From Cloeon dipterum (lineage: Eukaryota > Arthropoda > Insecta > Ephemeroptera > Baetidae): 64,000 nucleotides of DNA. Positions 37,801-50,668 of the stretch are shown here, piece by piece. The notes under the pieces were generated by a model. The model saw only the letters and a list, made by a program, of their open reading frames with translations, did not search any database and was not told the DNA's origin. Every line of letters starts with the position of its first letter. The stretch's first letter is position 1. The stretch lies in NCBI RefSeq assembly GCF_949628265.1, contig NC_088790.1, positions 3,972,545-4,036,544 of the forward strand. The letters run 5' to 3'. Both the position numbers and the translations under genes were made by a program.

Positions 37801-38728
37801 CATCCCATCAGAACGTTTGTCGGGCACATGAGGGCGCCGACTGCCTTGCAGTTTCACAGTAACGGCCTTTACTTGGCCAGTGGCGGGCAAGACAACACTG
37901 TCAGAATGTGGGACGTCAGCGTTGGCAAACCTGTCCGACTTCTCATCGGCCACGAAGGCACCGTTAGGTCGGTGGCCTTCCACCCTGATGGTCGGACGCT
38001 GGTTACTGCTGGCAATGACTTGCAGGTTAGTCGAATTTTTGGGTGTGTATGATATAAATTTGTTGAGAATTTGATGGTTTAGAATTTTTTTAAATAAAGG
38101 ATGTGTATAAATTAAAAATGGAATATTTACTAAGAGAAATTAAATAAAATTAAGGCTATTGCCAATACGAACACAACCTCGAGTGGTTTAAAATGAATAT
38201 TTTAACTGTTTTTTATATTTTAATCTGTATATTTTGCCGGGAAATTTGTAAATAGCTCTTTAATGGTTAGAGACTTCGTTTTCAAACCTTTAGAGCTCAC
38301 TGCCAGTTCATGTAGCTCCACATTTGTCACTAAAGAAAATAGTTAATTTTCTAATTTTTACTAATTTTCAAATACATATTAAATTAGTTACATTCTGTAC
38401 TTGTCCTGTAGGATGTAATTTTATTTTAGTTGAAATAATAATCAGTACTTCACCATTTTTGTCTATGTCGCAGGTGCGTCTATGGGACGTAGGTGAAGGA
38501 CTGTGTCGAGCCCAACTGAACTTCGGTCCAGGAGGAGCATCTCACTTGGCGTGGAGCAAGGATGGACGTTGCCTGGCAGCCGCCTCGTCGAGCGGCCTTG
38601 TGAAAGTTTGGGACCTGGGTCTAGGGGAGGCTGTGTTAGTGAACTCGACGCGCCTGCAGACAACTGCTCTCTTGCACATAAGGTACCGTCTCAATCATTC
38701 GCTGTACGTGGTTGGTGCTATTCCGTGA
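34843..38728 (+). CDS. wda: TAF5L/Will decrease acetylation (SAGA-complex WD40 subunit)
   Basis: Predicted 545-aa nuclear protein, the TAF5-like scaffold of the SAGA histone acetyltransferase. Inferred exons: 34843-34911, 34969-35126, 35184-35432, 35484-35574, 36128-36363, 36420-36530, 37498-37635, 37695-38025, 38474-38728; all phases agree. The N-terminus (VDLQGIRQVVCSYLRRRNYT) matches the TAF5L start. The NTD2-type helical domain spans about residues 65-190 (QQFSRFKNWVSKL, LPLVLSHMYLDLV). An acidic linker follows. WD40 repeats fill about 265-545, with LIGHCGPVRALAW, GHNGVVHALSI, DNTVRMWD, GHEGTVRSVAFHPDGRTLV, LVKVWDLG. It fits TAF5L better than TAF5: it is short, and has a terminal LYVVGAI like the LLVTGI near the end of the human protein. 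The first donor (GTCAGC) is weak. The sixth intron (36531-37497) carries a repeat. Confidence 0.88.
36880..37200 (+). repeat. Dispersed element E, copy in a TAF5L intron
   Basis: Shares ordered blocks with 62460-62770: TTGAAACGCTAGACATT, GGTGCAAACCAGCAAGTAGC, GAGCAATTTGAGCATTTCGA, GCCGTCTCTGACATTTGGTA, GCCAGTATTAGATC. Confidence 0.7.
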
Positions 38729-38860
38729 GACTAGACTCGATTGAAAACCGTTAGTGGCATTATTTATTACCAGAAGAAGATACTTAAAAACTGCAATCGA
38801 TTCATGTGATAGCTCAGCGGTTTGGCGTTTTGTAATGTACCTTTTTTAACAAGTCAGCGA

Positions 38861-38866
38861 AATAAA
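38861..38866 (+). terminator. Poly(A) signal of TAF5L
   Basis: AATAAA 132 bp after the stop codon; the expected cleavage point falls next to the Hsc70 poly(A) signal on the other strand. Confidence 0.65.
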
Positions 38867-38891
38867 AGTCAATTTTGCTGCAATGCAATAT

Positions 38892-38897
38892 TTTATT
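38892..38897 (-). terminator. Poly(A) signal of Hsc70
   Basis: TTTATT on the plus strand (AATAAA on minus) only about 26 bp after the Hsc70 stop, giving a very short 3' UTR. Confidence 0.6.
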
Positions 38898-38922
38898 GGT
38901 CCACGTTTCCACGAAAAGCAGT

Positions 38923-41166
<2,244 letters not shown>

Positions 41167-41463
41167 TTTTTCACAACCTCACTCTGCAGATCAATTTCCA
41201 TTTCAATTAAAGTTGAATACACAATGCAAAAAACTTTCTACAGGTCTTTTTCAATCGAAAATTATCAGTGCATGCCACATTGGTTCATTAATATGCCGCG
41301 TCAATGTGGGTGTTATAATTGACCTGAATCTATGCACATAATCGAACGTGTGTTGCAAGTGCTCAAAGCGATTCATTTGTGAGGCTGGATAAATTGCAAT
41401 AACGAAATACTAAAAGCGAGACTTCACCTCTCTCACCTCGTGCGACGGAGAAGCGTACGTGCA

Positions 41464-41528
41464 ACTGAGAATGGCCGTCTGGCTCGGCGGAGATGCGGGC
41501 TCGAAATGGACCACTAGAAGTTTCTTTC
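41464..41528 (-). promoter_or_regulatory. Candidate Hsc70 core promoter: initiator and heat shock element
   Basis: On the minus strand, TTCTCAGTTGC at about 41472-41462 is an arthropod-type initiator (TCAGT). About 50 bp upstream lies GGAAAGAAACTTCTAG, which holds a GAA-NN-TTC heat shock factor half-site pair. A donor CGAG|GTGAGA at 41437 starts the 5' UTR intron that ends just before the ATG exon. No TATA box seen. Confidence 0.5.
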
Positions 41529-41529
41529 C

Positions 41530-42200
41530 AGACCAAAATAGCCGGGTGCGTAGGGAGGGCTAAATTTAAAGTGCCGGCCGCCACGAGGGGGTCAAACCGC
41601 ACTCTTGAGTGTGTATCGCTCAGGCGGAGACTTTATCTTGACGGGGATTATAAACAGCTGCACGGCGCTAAATTTTGCAACTGCCGCGGTGTCTTAATTA
41701 GACTTTCTCGAGTCTTCTTTTGCAGACAAATACAAACCGGATGTTCTGCGTGGTGTAGGCAAAATATGAAACCAAACCGGTTTGCCTTATTCATTTATTA
41801 CGCGTTTCATGAAAGAAAACTTTATTTTTGTATTAATTAAAAGAGATGATGATTTACGGCCGTGAAAATCAATAGATGCGCACGTCTCGAGAGGAATAAA
41901 TGCAGACAAAAACAATAGGCATTTAATTTAAATCTTGTTAACGTTTAATGCTTAAATAATGTTTACATGCATCGCCGCGGCAGCTCTTGCTGCTTACACA
42001 ATAATAGTCATTATTTAGTTTTGCAAATGAGAGAGTTTACACAATAAAATTACAAATCCTACACAACTCGTTCCCATATTAATGAGCTCTCGCAAATGGA
42101 GAGGCAAGTCACTCGCGCGCCAAGTTGAAAAGCACACCGCACGAATCGTTTTCTGTACAAATTTTCATACAAAAGTTAGTCTTGGGGGTCCGCGCGCACT
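41530..42200. other. Spacer between Hsc70 and serpin genes
   Basis: No gene seen. Both neighbours are minus-strand, so this holds the serpin 3' UTR and distal Hsc70 promoter. ATTAAA-like minus-strand signal near 41946. Confidence 0.4.
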
Positions 42201-45200
42201 TTACAGCTGCTGCAGTTCGCGGGGGTTCCTGAAGATGCCGGCGAACAGGATGGTGCCGCCGCCCAATTTGTCCACGATCAGGAACACGAACGGGTGGTTG
42301 CACACGAACTGCTCGGGTTCGAGCGGCCGTGACGACCTGAAGGAGAAGAGGGCCGTCGAAGCGGCCGCCACCGAGCCCTTTTCGTCCAGCTCGAGACGAG
42401 CCTTGTGGATGGCGCCGTCCAGGTGGATGGTCGCGTTTGCGTCCTCGCTGAAGCCGCTCAGGTCGGCTCCGGATTTGAAAATCTCGCCCAGACCCATTTT
42501 CTCCAGAACCTAAAATTAGTAATAAATGTTTTGTCAGTATTTATCTTAATGGATCAAAGTTATTTTGATCATTTTAATTTTCTTTTAATCCTACCGGGAC
42601 AAGTTCCAATGAGTGGTCAATGCTGAATTTGGGTATGGCGACCTCGACTTGTCTGGCGGCCATGCTTCCAGGCTCCATGGCCTCCTGAAGGGCTTCAGGG
42701 GTCAAGCGTGCGAGAAGTTGTTGCAGACCGCCGTCAGGTTGGTTCAGATAGGGGGGCAGCAGGATCACCATGGACACTTCATTGCCCTTGTAAGGCAGTT
42801 CGAGCAAATGGGCTCCAAGCGACTGGGAAACGGCTAAAAATAAAAAATTATATTATAAGCAAACATATTTTTAAAAAAAATTTTAATGAATTACCGTGGT
42901 TGAAGCTTCCCTTCTGACGCATCATATCGACTAGGGTGTTTTCGGTGGAGGACATGTGGAAGACGGATTTCTTGGTGTTTTCCGGCTGGAACTGCGATTG
43001 CCAAAAGCCCTTGAAGTAACCGGCATTTACGAGGACGGTGTTGGTGTCTGGCGTGATAATGCCCGAGGGCAAAAGGTCAGTGATGCGGTTCTTGGTCTGA
43101 TTGGCCACCCAAGCGTTGATCTTCTCGCGACCCTCGTCGGGGTTGTTTACAAAGTCCATCTTCTCGATTTCGTCCTTGAAGAACTCAGAGATGCATTTCT
43201 TCAGGTTCAAGTGGTCGCTGAAATACAGCCGGTTGGCCGAGTTCAGTTCGTAGTTCGAGGGGTCGGATTTGCCCGCCCTGGTGCCCTGAAAAAATAATTT
43301 ATTAAGGTTATGTTTTAGAATTTAAATTCTAAAATTACCTGGAAGAACCGCTCCATCTGATAAGCCTCCATGACACGTTCCTTCTCGACGTTGTCAAGGT
43401 GGAGGCCGCGTTGGAGCACCTCCTCGGTATTGTTAGCCGCGCCAAAGTAGGCCAGCAGCAGGGCCATGTAGGTGCTGTAGGGTGAGAAGAACAGGTTGCT
43501 GCCGAGGCCAGTGGCGCTCTCGTCGCGGCTGCCCAGGTGACGCAGCATTTCGGCGCTGAAGGCCCGCTGGGCGTTGGGCAAGGCCTGTGGGTCCAGCCTG
43601 TTGGTCTTGGCCATGGTCGTTTTCGCGCTCAGGCATTGTGATTGCACGCCGCTCACGGCTGCGAGAATCGCTATCGACGCCCAAAGCAACCTGCAAGAAA
43701 ACGGCACACATTTCAAATTAAAAATGCGTCGCATGGTTGACAATTTCGCTGGCAAAGCTAGCGGATTCTAAATTACACTATTGTCGGTCAGGGCCGCCGA
43801 GTAAGAAGCGTACAATGTCACTGCCAGAGAGTTTTACTCTGGGCAGGATGCACTTTTGTATAAAAACTGCCTTCATTTCATACGAGTCCGCCCATATAAC
43901 TCTTTTCCAAGGTAAAAACACGTCAGCACTTGTTACGATATGTGCGTGAGAAATTCCGCTCCGAATTTAGAGCTGTGGCTGAGTCATGCGTGCGTACGTT
44001 TTTCGTTTTCGCCAACTGCTGCTGCTGCTGCAGTGCGAGAGAAACTTCGTGGAAAGCCGCGAAGAAAGGACGCTTTACACTAATTGAAATGTAGCGGCCC
44101 TCGACGGGTTGAGCACCGCGCTCGCGAGTGTGACGTCAGAAAAAGGCACAATGAATGCCGGCCGTCTTCGCAGGGAATTCCCTCGCTGGCTGCACCGCAT
44201 AAATAATAATTTCACTTCTGAGAACGCTCTCAGATGGGAGTAGCTGCGGCGATGCGTTGACTAATATGAAAATGAGCATGCATACACACACGCATGGCAC
44301 TTTTTTTATATATATATTCATCCTCGGTCGGTCAGACGAGTATGCGTGTCTTTGAAGCGGTCACGAAGTGGACGCGGATGCGACTGTCGTGATGACGAAA
44401 CCAGATCTCCGCTTGTGTATTATTGACACTCACAGCCACTCGCAATAAGTGCACGCGATTATTTATTAGTCGGACAGTTGAGCCAGCGATTCAAACCGTT
44501 TTAGATCAGCTGAGAGCAAATAATAAGAACGCTAGACTGAGATTTGCAAAAATTATCAATAATATTTATTCATAGCATTAATCTCTCTTGAATTGGAGCC
44601 GAAACATGTCGAGAAAAATAAGGTCTCCATTTTTCAATTATGATCGAAGCTAATTTTAAATTCAATAAATTATCACAACAGATAATTGCTCTTGTGCGCT
44701 GCTAATTACTAACTGTTAGATTGGTGACTCATCCGCAGCATTGTTGTTCTCGCTGCGGTGATCCGTTATTCGTTTCAGGCAATCTGCCTTTCAAACGCAC
44801 TTAATGAGATCATGACCCGTTGGTATACAAAATCAAGCCCGTATTGTATTTGTTGCCGAAAAAGTACTCAAAATTAACAACATCCGCGTCTGTCTGTCAC
44901 ACTATCTTCTTTTTTCCTTGTTCCGATAACGTGCGTGGAAACTTGGAGGTCGAGGTTAAAGGTCCGTAAAGCGGACTTTCCTCACTCATCGCAAGTTCTC
45001 GTGAAATATTCGCATTTATTAGCAACAGGATGGATTTCTCCTAATATAGGCGCTGAGCTAACAACATGCAGCAAAAATCATGCGGGTTTACAATCTCATT
45101 TGCGATGCACAATTGTACAACGTGCTCAGGGCCGAATCGTTCATGTAATATAATAACATTATAATTGAGAAGGTGGCGCGTCCTTCGGGTTTCAATGTTG

Positions 45201-46366
45201 CGTGCGAGGCAGGCACACACTGCTTGAAATTATCAGCAGCTAACACCCAGAAGAGCAATTTTCTCGAGGTGACATTGACGCCCCGACAAGCCATTAAAGG
45301 CACTATACTTGTTCAGGGATTCCTCAACAGGAATTCACAGACCGCGCGCTGCGTGACTAAAGGAAATTTCACCCGGTAAAAACCAAATTAACTGCCGCAA
45401 TTTGCTGATTTTTTTCCCAGTCCTATAGGAAGAGGGAAAGTTGTGTCTGGTTTCTATAAATAGATAGGATTTCTTATTGAAAAGTTTTTCTTTTTTGCTT
45501 GATCACGAATATTAGATAATTGCAGGCCAACATTTAAGAACATTTTGCATTGTGAAATTAAGATAATTAGAGTTTTGTAATAAAATCAGGACCGAGGAAC
45601 TTAACTTATTTTTCGCTTGATTTCGATCCAATGGTGTGAGGGAAGATCCCTTAATTTGTGGAATAAATCGGGATTTTACAGTTTGGAGGCGATGTTTGAT
45701 TAGCATGCATACTTTTTGAGCCAATTTTCTAAAAAATTTAAATGACAATTCGGGGAATTTAAGCATTTGTCCCCATTTTTAGATAGTTTCGGAATAAAGG
45801 TAAACCTTCACTCTAATGAACATGTTATCATTCTAGAAGATTTACTTTAACAATCAAATAACGGAGCAGTTAACACATCACATAAATTAATTAACCGTCT
45901 AATTGTTTTGCTTACTCTTTAGGATTAATTCCTAATCAAATAATTGGTTTTCTCATTCTCATTCATAAAAATAAAAAAAAAATACTTTTTTAACTAGTAA
46001 TCAATTGAACGGTACACAAATTTTTGCCACAAATAGATAGATTTCTCTTCCAACAATAATTTCTATCTTTGTCAATTTCTCTGCGCATGTAGCTAGTAAC
46101 ATCCTTGAAACGATTTACACCGCCTGCTTCACGTGAGAGACATTGGGTGAAAAATGAAAGCGGCATTGACTTATTCACTTTCTTACAGCGAGTGAGAGTT
46201 TTTTTTACCAGCCACTCCTTATGCTCGAGCAGACAATTTCAATTAACGTCATTTATCGCTCTAAATATAACGACAACCACCACAACGCGTGCCTGTTGGA
46301 CCCATTTAAATTCACAACACGTACCATACGTTTTACAAATAATAACAAAGAATAACAAACTTACAT
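42201..46366 (-). CDS. Secreted inhibitory serpin
   Basis: Predicted 430-aa extracellular serine protease inhibitor. Coding exons: 46366-46365, 43690-43339, 43285-42895, 42833-42595, 42509-42201. The first coding exon carries only AT of the start codon; joined to the G opening the next exon across a 2.67-kb intron it gives a signal peptide (MLLWASIAILAAVSGVQS). The serpin fold is complete: NLFFSPYSTYMALLLAYFGA, VNAGYFKGFW, ELPYKGNEVSMVILLP, and the C-terminal FVCNHPFVFLIVD. The reactive loop hinge is the inhibitory type (DEKGSVAAASTALFSF), followed by RSSRPLEPEQF. The scissile bond is probably Arg-Ser or Ser-Ser within FRSS; an Arg P1 would target trypsin-like proteases such as those of Toll or melanization cascades. 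The target is unknown. If the start is instead read in the single-exon frame, the N-terminus gains residues but loses the neat signal peptide. Confidence 0.87.
43691..46364 (-). other. Large first intron of the serpin gene
   Basis: Intron that splits the serpin start codon. Contains a short CTG run near 44012-44031, a TA-rich tract near 44308, a block shared with element D near 44590, and a family A repeat at 45480-45790. No other gene seen. Confidence 0.6.
45480..45790 (-). repeat. Dispersed repeat family A, reverse copy
   Basis: Reverse match: CCAATGGTGTGAGGGAAGAT, AAATCGGGATTTTACAGTTT, TGATTAGCATGCATACTTTT, GACAATTCGGGGAATTT. Confidence 0.65.
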
Positions 46367-46441
46367 TATGCCTCTGGTGAGGAGATTTGTGACGGACTAG
46401 CAGCGGACGATGCGTTGGTTCTCTCTCGAGCGTGAGTGTGC

Positions 46442-46479
46442 ACTGAGTGAGGCCACTTTCTCCTGCGCCAGGTATAATA
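46442..46479 (-). promoter_or_regulatory. Core promoter of the serpin gene
   Basis: Minus-strand TATTATA at 46479-46473 and a perfect TCAGT initiator at 46446-46442, with about 35 bp between the TATA start and the initiator A. The 5' exon then runs to the donor at 46365. Confidence 0.65.
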
Positions 46480-47619
46480 CCTCCTGAACCTGAGCACGCC
46501 GGCGGATCCCCCCACTCCAATCCCCGCCCGCAGGGCTTCCCGGCGCGCTTCATGTGGGTGGCGTGAAATGTTCTCATCAAGAGTAAATAGAGCTGCGATG
46601 TGGCGGTTGTGACGACACAAACAGGAACAAACCGAACCCAAATAAAACAATAATTGCTTCTTCGCGAGGCTCATCCTCAACTCACGCAATATTTGCGCCT
46701 CGTTCTGTTATATCACACACCACTGACGTCAATGTGTATTTTTTTCTTTCCACGCTTCCTCTTGATAAAATTAATAATTTACGAATGAGGTTTAGTACGC
46801 AGATTGTGCTCTTTTTGCATTGCCAACTCGGAATTTTTCATGTCACTTTGTTGCTGCAATGCTATCATTCTTGAGACAGATTAAAAAAATACGAATAACG
46901 CGTAGGCGTTTTCCTGCTTGTGAAATAAGGATAATAAAATTCGTACTATGGTCTTCTCACGAAGGGGGACGCACCATTTAATACGAAAATTATGGTTTAA
47001 TAGGTCCACGCCTCCGTAGTTTCAAAATCAAAATTAAAGGGAGAATTTCAAAACGTTTTCTGATTTCAATTAACTTTATATATTTAGAATCTGCTCAGCG
47101 AGACGAATTGAATTATGTATTATTTAAAATTATATTTTCGTGCATTTAGAAAAGTTGCGGGCAACGCGGCTGTCGTCGCATATAAGAGCGAGAAAGGTGG
47201 CTCCTACAAATTTCGTGATTTTTCTTAAATTTTCCGACGAAAAAGTGCTCTCTGGGAAAATCAGGTGCAGAAATGTAGCGGATATTGTTGTGTTTTAATT
47301 TTTAAAATAGATATTTTACAAAAAACCAATCTTTAATTTGACTGTATATACTTCTAAATACATTTGCGGATAGTTTGTGTTGCATAGCTTTCCTGTAAAT
47401 TTTTAAAATGGCGAGAAATCTGGGAAAAGAAAAATTAATTTTTAGTGCATAGAGCTTTCCGAATTCGCCATGAATTTTCTCAAGCACTCATAGCCGCTGA
47501 TTTTCATTCATCAATTTGATTTTAAATTAATGAAATAATTATACAGGTGCATTTTCCTTGAGTTTTAAAACATTTGAAACCAATTCTGCTTTATATAAAT
47601 TATGGTGTCATCTAAATAC

Positions 47620-47720
47620 GACTTTCTGATGATTCACGAGTGTACATAAGACTTTTCTCGCATTAGTTAGACCAACTCGGCTAAATTTAGATGTGCGATC
47701 TTCCTTTCTGATATATATGC
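47620..47720 (+). repeat. Duplicated promoter segment (relic)
   Basis: Shares TACGACTTTCTGAT, GTACATAAGACTT and GCATTAGT...CTAAATTTA with 48745-48845, directly upstream of the first NlpC/LRAT-like gene. No start exon follows here. Confidence 0.55.
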
Positions 47721-47757
47721 AATAGTGAATCGCATTATTTCTTTGCCAGATTTTTAG

Positions 47758-48117
47758 GGATGTGCAACTTAGACGATTGACTATTTTTTGAAGCAATTTC
47801 ACTTAATACCACCTAAAGCATTTTAAAACCTCTAAATCAGCCCAAAATTATGAAAAACTCTTATTTTTGCTTCTTGTTAGGAATTATTTAACACGATTTC
47901 CCTTTATTGGGAGTTGTGATTTTGTATGTCAAATTAAATCAGAAAAACGCATGATTTTTTTCTTCAAAAATATTTATTTCAGAAGTAAAAACGTGCTAAC
48001 TAGGCTAAACTGAAGTCTTGCAAGACCGTCTAAACCTAATTAATTTGCACTGAGAAACAGTTTAAACATATTCGACTATTTCCCGAAAAAAACTGTAAAA
48101 TTCACAACCTCACAGCC
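47758..48117. mobile_element. Probable MITE, family B (diverged)
   Basis: Left part AGACGATTGACTATTTTTTG matches 60140-60160; right end AAAATTCACAACCTCACAGCC resembles the AAAATTCACAGCC terminus of the intact element. About 360 bp, non-coding. Confidence 0.45.
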
Positions 48118-48955
48118 TTGTTTTAAAACACTGATTGTTAAAAAGTACGTGTTTTTATTTCTTACGTGAGAGAAATTGTTATTACACAATAAAATAATAT
48201 AAACCCATATGATTTTGGATTTTTAATTTTATCTGCTTCCTCTAGTGCGTAGTTTTACCTCACAGTTGGAATCTGGGCCATTCGAAACGAATAATTTATA
48301 ATTGTTATGAAAAAGAGAGCATCCATTCAACTCTACGCCGCGTTTTATTGCACAGCAACATCCGGTTGGCTGCTGGGCGAGTACGTGACTGTGGCCAGGA
48401 CGATGCGACCGAGATGCATTTGATTCAGGGTGGTTGACCTGACGTGGCGCCGCCAGCAGCCTGCATTGCTGCCTCAGCGCATTTAATTTCATTGTATTTG
48501 TGCACATTATACCTTCCACTCTTTATCTCTCTCCGCTGCGCTTCTGTAGCATTTATCATGCTGGTTTCGGTTGACGAAATGAGAACGCTCAACTTTAAAA
48601 CGTTGATGAGGATTTAGTTCACCACATCATGCGGTGCTTCTAGAATTTTCTTTCGCAGCTTTTATCGATCGTACTAAAAGAATAAAAATATTTAATTTTA
48701 GCATCGTGAGCAAAATAAAGTCTTTCTTGTTATCTGAAAATGAAATGCAATTACGACTTTCTGATGCCCTTTAGTTTGCACGTACATAAGACTTATTGAG
48801 AATTCTTGCTGGCATTAGTCTAACTTGACTATATTTAAATTTGCTCTCGCTCGCTTGTGCATTTAGTGGATCTCTTTCCGCTTCGACAAGCTCACTCGAG
48901 CCCATTGCGACTGTTAGATTCAAAGGTTGACAAAAGATAATTGCCCTGAAGAAAC

Positions 48956-50668
48956 ATGGATGGACTGAGGAATTTTGTAAGTATATGCGTGTAAATTTGT
49001 ACAATTTTGAAAAATTTCATTTTGCTAAACATCACATTTTAATTAATGAAATTTAAAAAAGCTTAACTTGCACTGAGTGAATGCTCAAAAGGAGCATAAT
49101 ATATATTATATTTTCTTCACTTACAATCTCGAAAATGCTTAAGCTTTTTGGCATTTGATGGAGGGAAGTAGTAGGAATCATGTAGCAATGCAAATTATGG
49201 GACCGAATTAACTAGCATATTGAAACCAATAAAAATAGTCGAGATTACACTATTTTAGATGAACACTTTAAGTTTACAACAGATAAAATAAATATAAATT
49301 TCATAAATTTACACCTGATTTTTCTTTATTTTGGAAGAGCTCATGTTCATTCTGCTTGACGTGCGTAATTGTTTACAATATTTTCTTTCAGACGAGCGAT
49401 TCGATTTCCTCCAGTAAAAACAAAGACAGAGATACTCCCTACCCTGACTATGAGCCTGATAATGTGCGACGTGAAGGAGAAGTTTATATTGTGAGGAGAG
49501 GTGTCGGAAACAAGAGCGACAAGGAAACCGTGTTGCATCACTGGGCTATCGCTGTTAAATTCGATAATGGGAAATGGGTTACGATCGAAGGTAGGAAAAT
49601 AATATATTTTGTTTATCTGAACCTCATAAGCAAGCCCTTTTTCTTGGCTTCCTTATAGGAATCAACGAGGATGCATTGCTGTCACCTGGATATTGCTATT
49701 CGTCTTCCGCACCAGACGGCACCATCATTGATATTAAAAATTCCCCAGCACCTGATCCAGAAGATGAAAATCTATTAAAGTATATTGCCACTATCACGCA
49801 ATTCATTAAGTCTATCTCGTTTGAGATCGTACGCCGCATAGAGGCTTCTCCTCGGGATCTGCACGCGCTTGCTGGCAGCATCCCAATCAAGCCGTACTGT
49901 CTTGGCGTGAACGACTGCCAAACTTGGTTTTTGGACGCCCTGCGGAAACTCCAGTTCTTCGAAATTGGAACCAAGAGCACGAGCGATTGTGCTTTTGACA
50001 CTCTGAGAGCTCCCTTGAAGACTGTCACTAACACGGGCTTCAAAGCAGTATCCACGGTCACCAATACTGGACTCGAAGCTTTTAACACCGTAGGGAGGGT
50101 TATCAGTGGTGAAGAGAATCCAGCCACGGCCCTCGTGGATGGCGTTGGGAAAACGACTAATCACGTCATCACTGGCGTGTCCGGCACTGCCGCTGGAGCT
50201 GTGGATGGCGTCGCCGGCTTTGCAGTGAATGCAATTGGGATGGCAACCGGCGGAGGGTGCGCCACGAAGAAAGGCCTGTGCGCGGACATCAAGAGTCTGC
50301 AGGAAGAGGTTCGATCTGGCCGTATGAGCGCTGGTAAAGCCACGGCCCAGACGCTCGGAAAAGCTGCTGGAAACGTTGTCTACGGGGTCGCTAACACCAC
50401 TACGAACGTTGTCGGCGGCGTCGCTGAAACTGCCACCGGCTTGGTGTCTGGAGTGGCTGGAACCGTCGCGGCCCCATTCAAAGCTGTGGATTCACTCGCG
50501 GAAGATATCGCCAGGGGTGAGATCAATCCAGTTCTTGGAGTTGTGGCAGCTCCGGTCGTGGTTGTCGGGGCTGTCGCAGAGGGCGTAGGAAAGACCGTTG
50601 TAAATGTCGGTGCTGGTGTTTGTAAAACTGTGGGTGGTATTTTCAAAGGATTGGGGAGTATTTTTTAA
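48956..50668 (+). CDS. NlpC/LRAT-like domain protein with Gly/Ala/Val-rich repetitive tail, copy 1 (intact)
   Basis: Predicted 409 aa from exons 48956-48976, 49392-49590 and 49659-50668. The first exon codes only MDGLRNF. There is no signal peptide, so the protein is probably cytosolic or membrane-associated. Residues about 34-74 read GEVYIVRRGVG, then HHWAIAVKFDNGKWVTIEG; residues 153-164 read YCLGVNDCQTWF. A His (56/57) followed by WAI, and a later Asn-x-Cys (Cys160), is the layout of permuted papain-fold enzymes (LRAT, HRASLS, NlpC/P60-like), so His and Cys160 are candidate catalytic residues. This assignment is inference; I know no named family. From about 186 to the end the sequence is Gly/Ala/Val/Thr-rich with repeated motifs (VTNTGFKAVSTVTNTGLEAF, AVDGVAGFAVNAIG, VVGGVAETATGLVSGVAGTV, GVCKTVGGIFKGLGSIF). 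It is broken by a charged, Cys-containing stretch at about 255-290. The pattern resembles glycine zippers or perilipin/synuclein-type amphipathic repeats. Confidence 0.82.

Larger units (their letters stand above)
46690..48955. other. Spacer upstream of the NlpC/LRAT-like genes
   Basis: No intact gene. Contains a relic resembling the promoter of the next gene (47620-47720) and a diverged MITE (47758-48117). Confidence 0.5.

Noticed and set aside
46239-46689. Minus-strand frames of 107-113 aa over the serpin 5' exon
   Set aside because: They overlap the TATA/initiator promoter and the 5' UTR; the spliced start in the serpin gene explains the region better.
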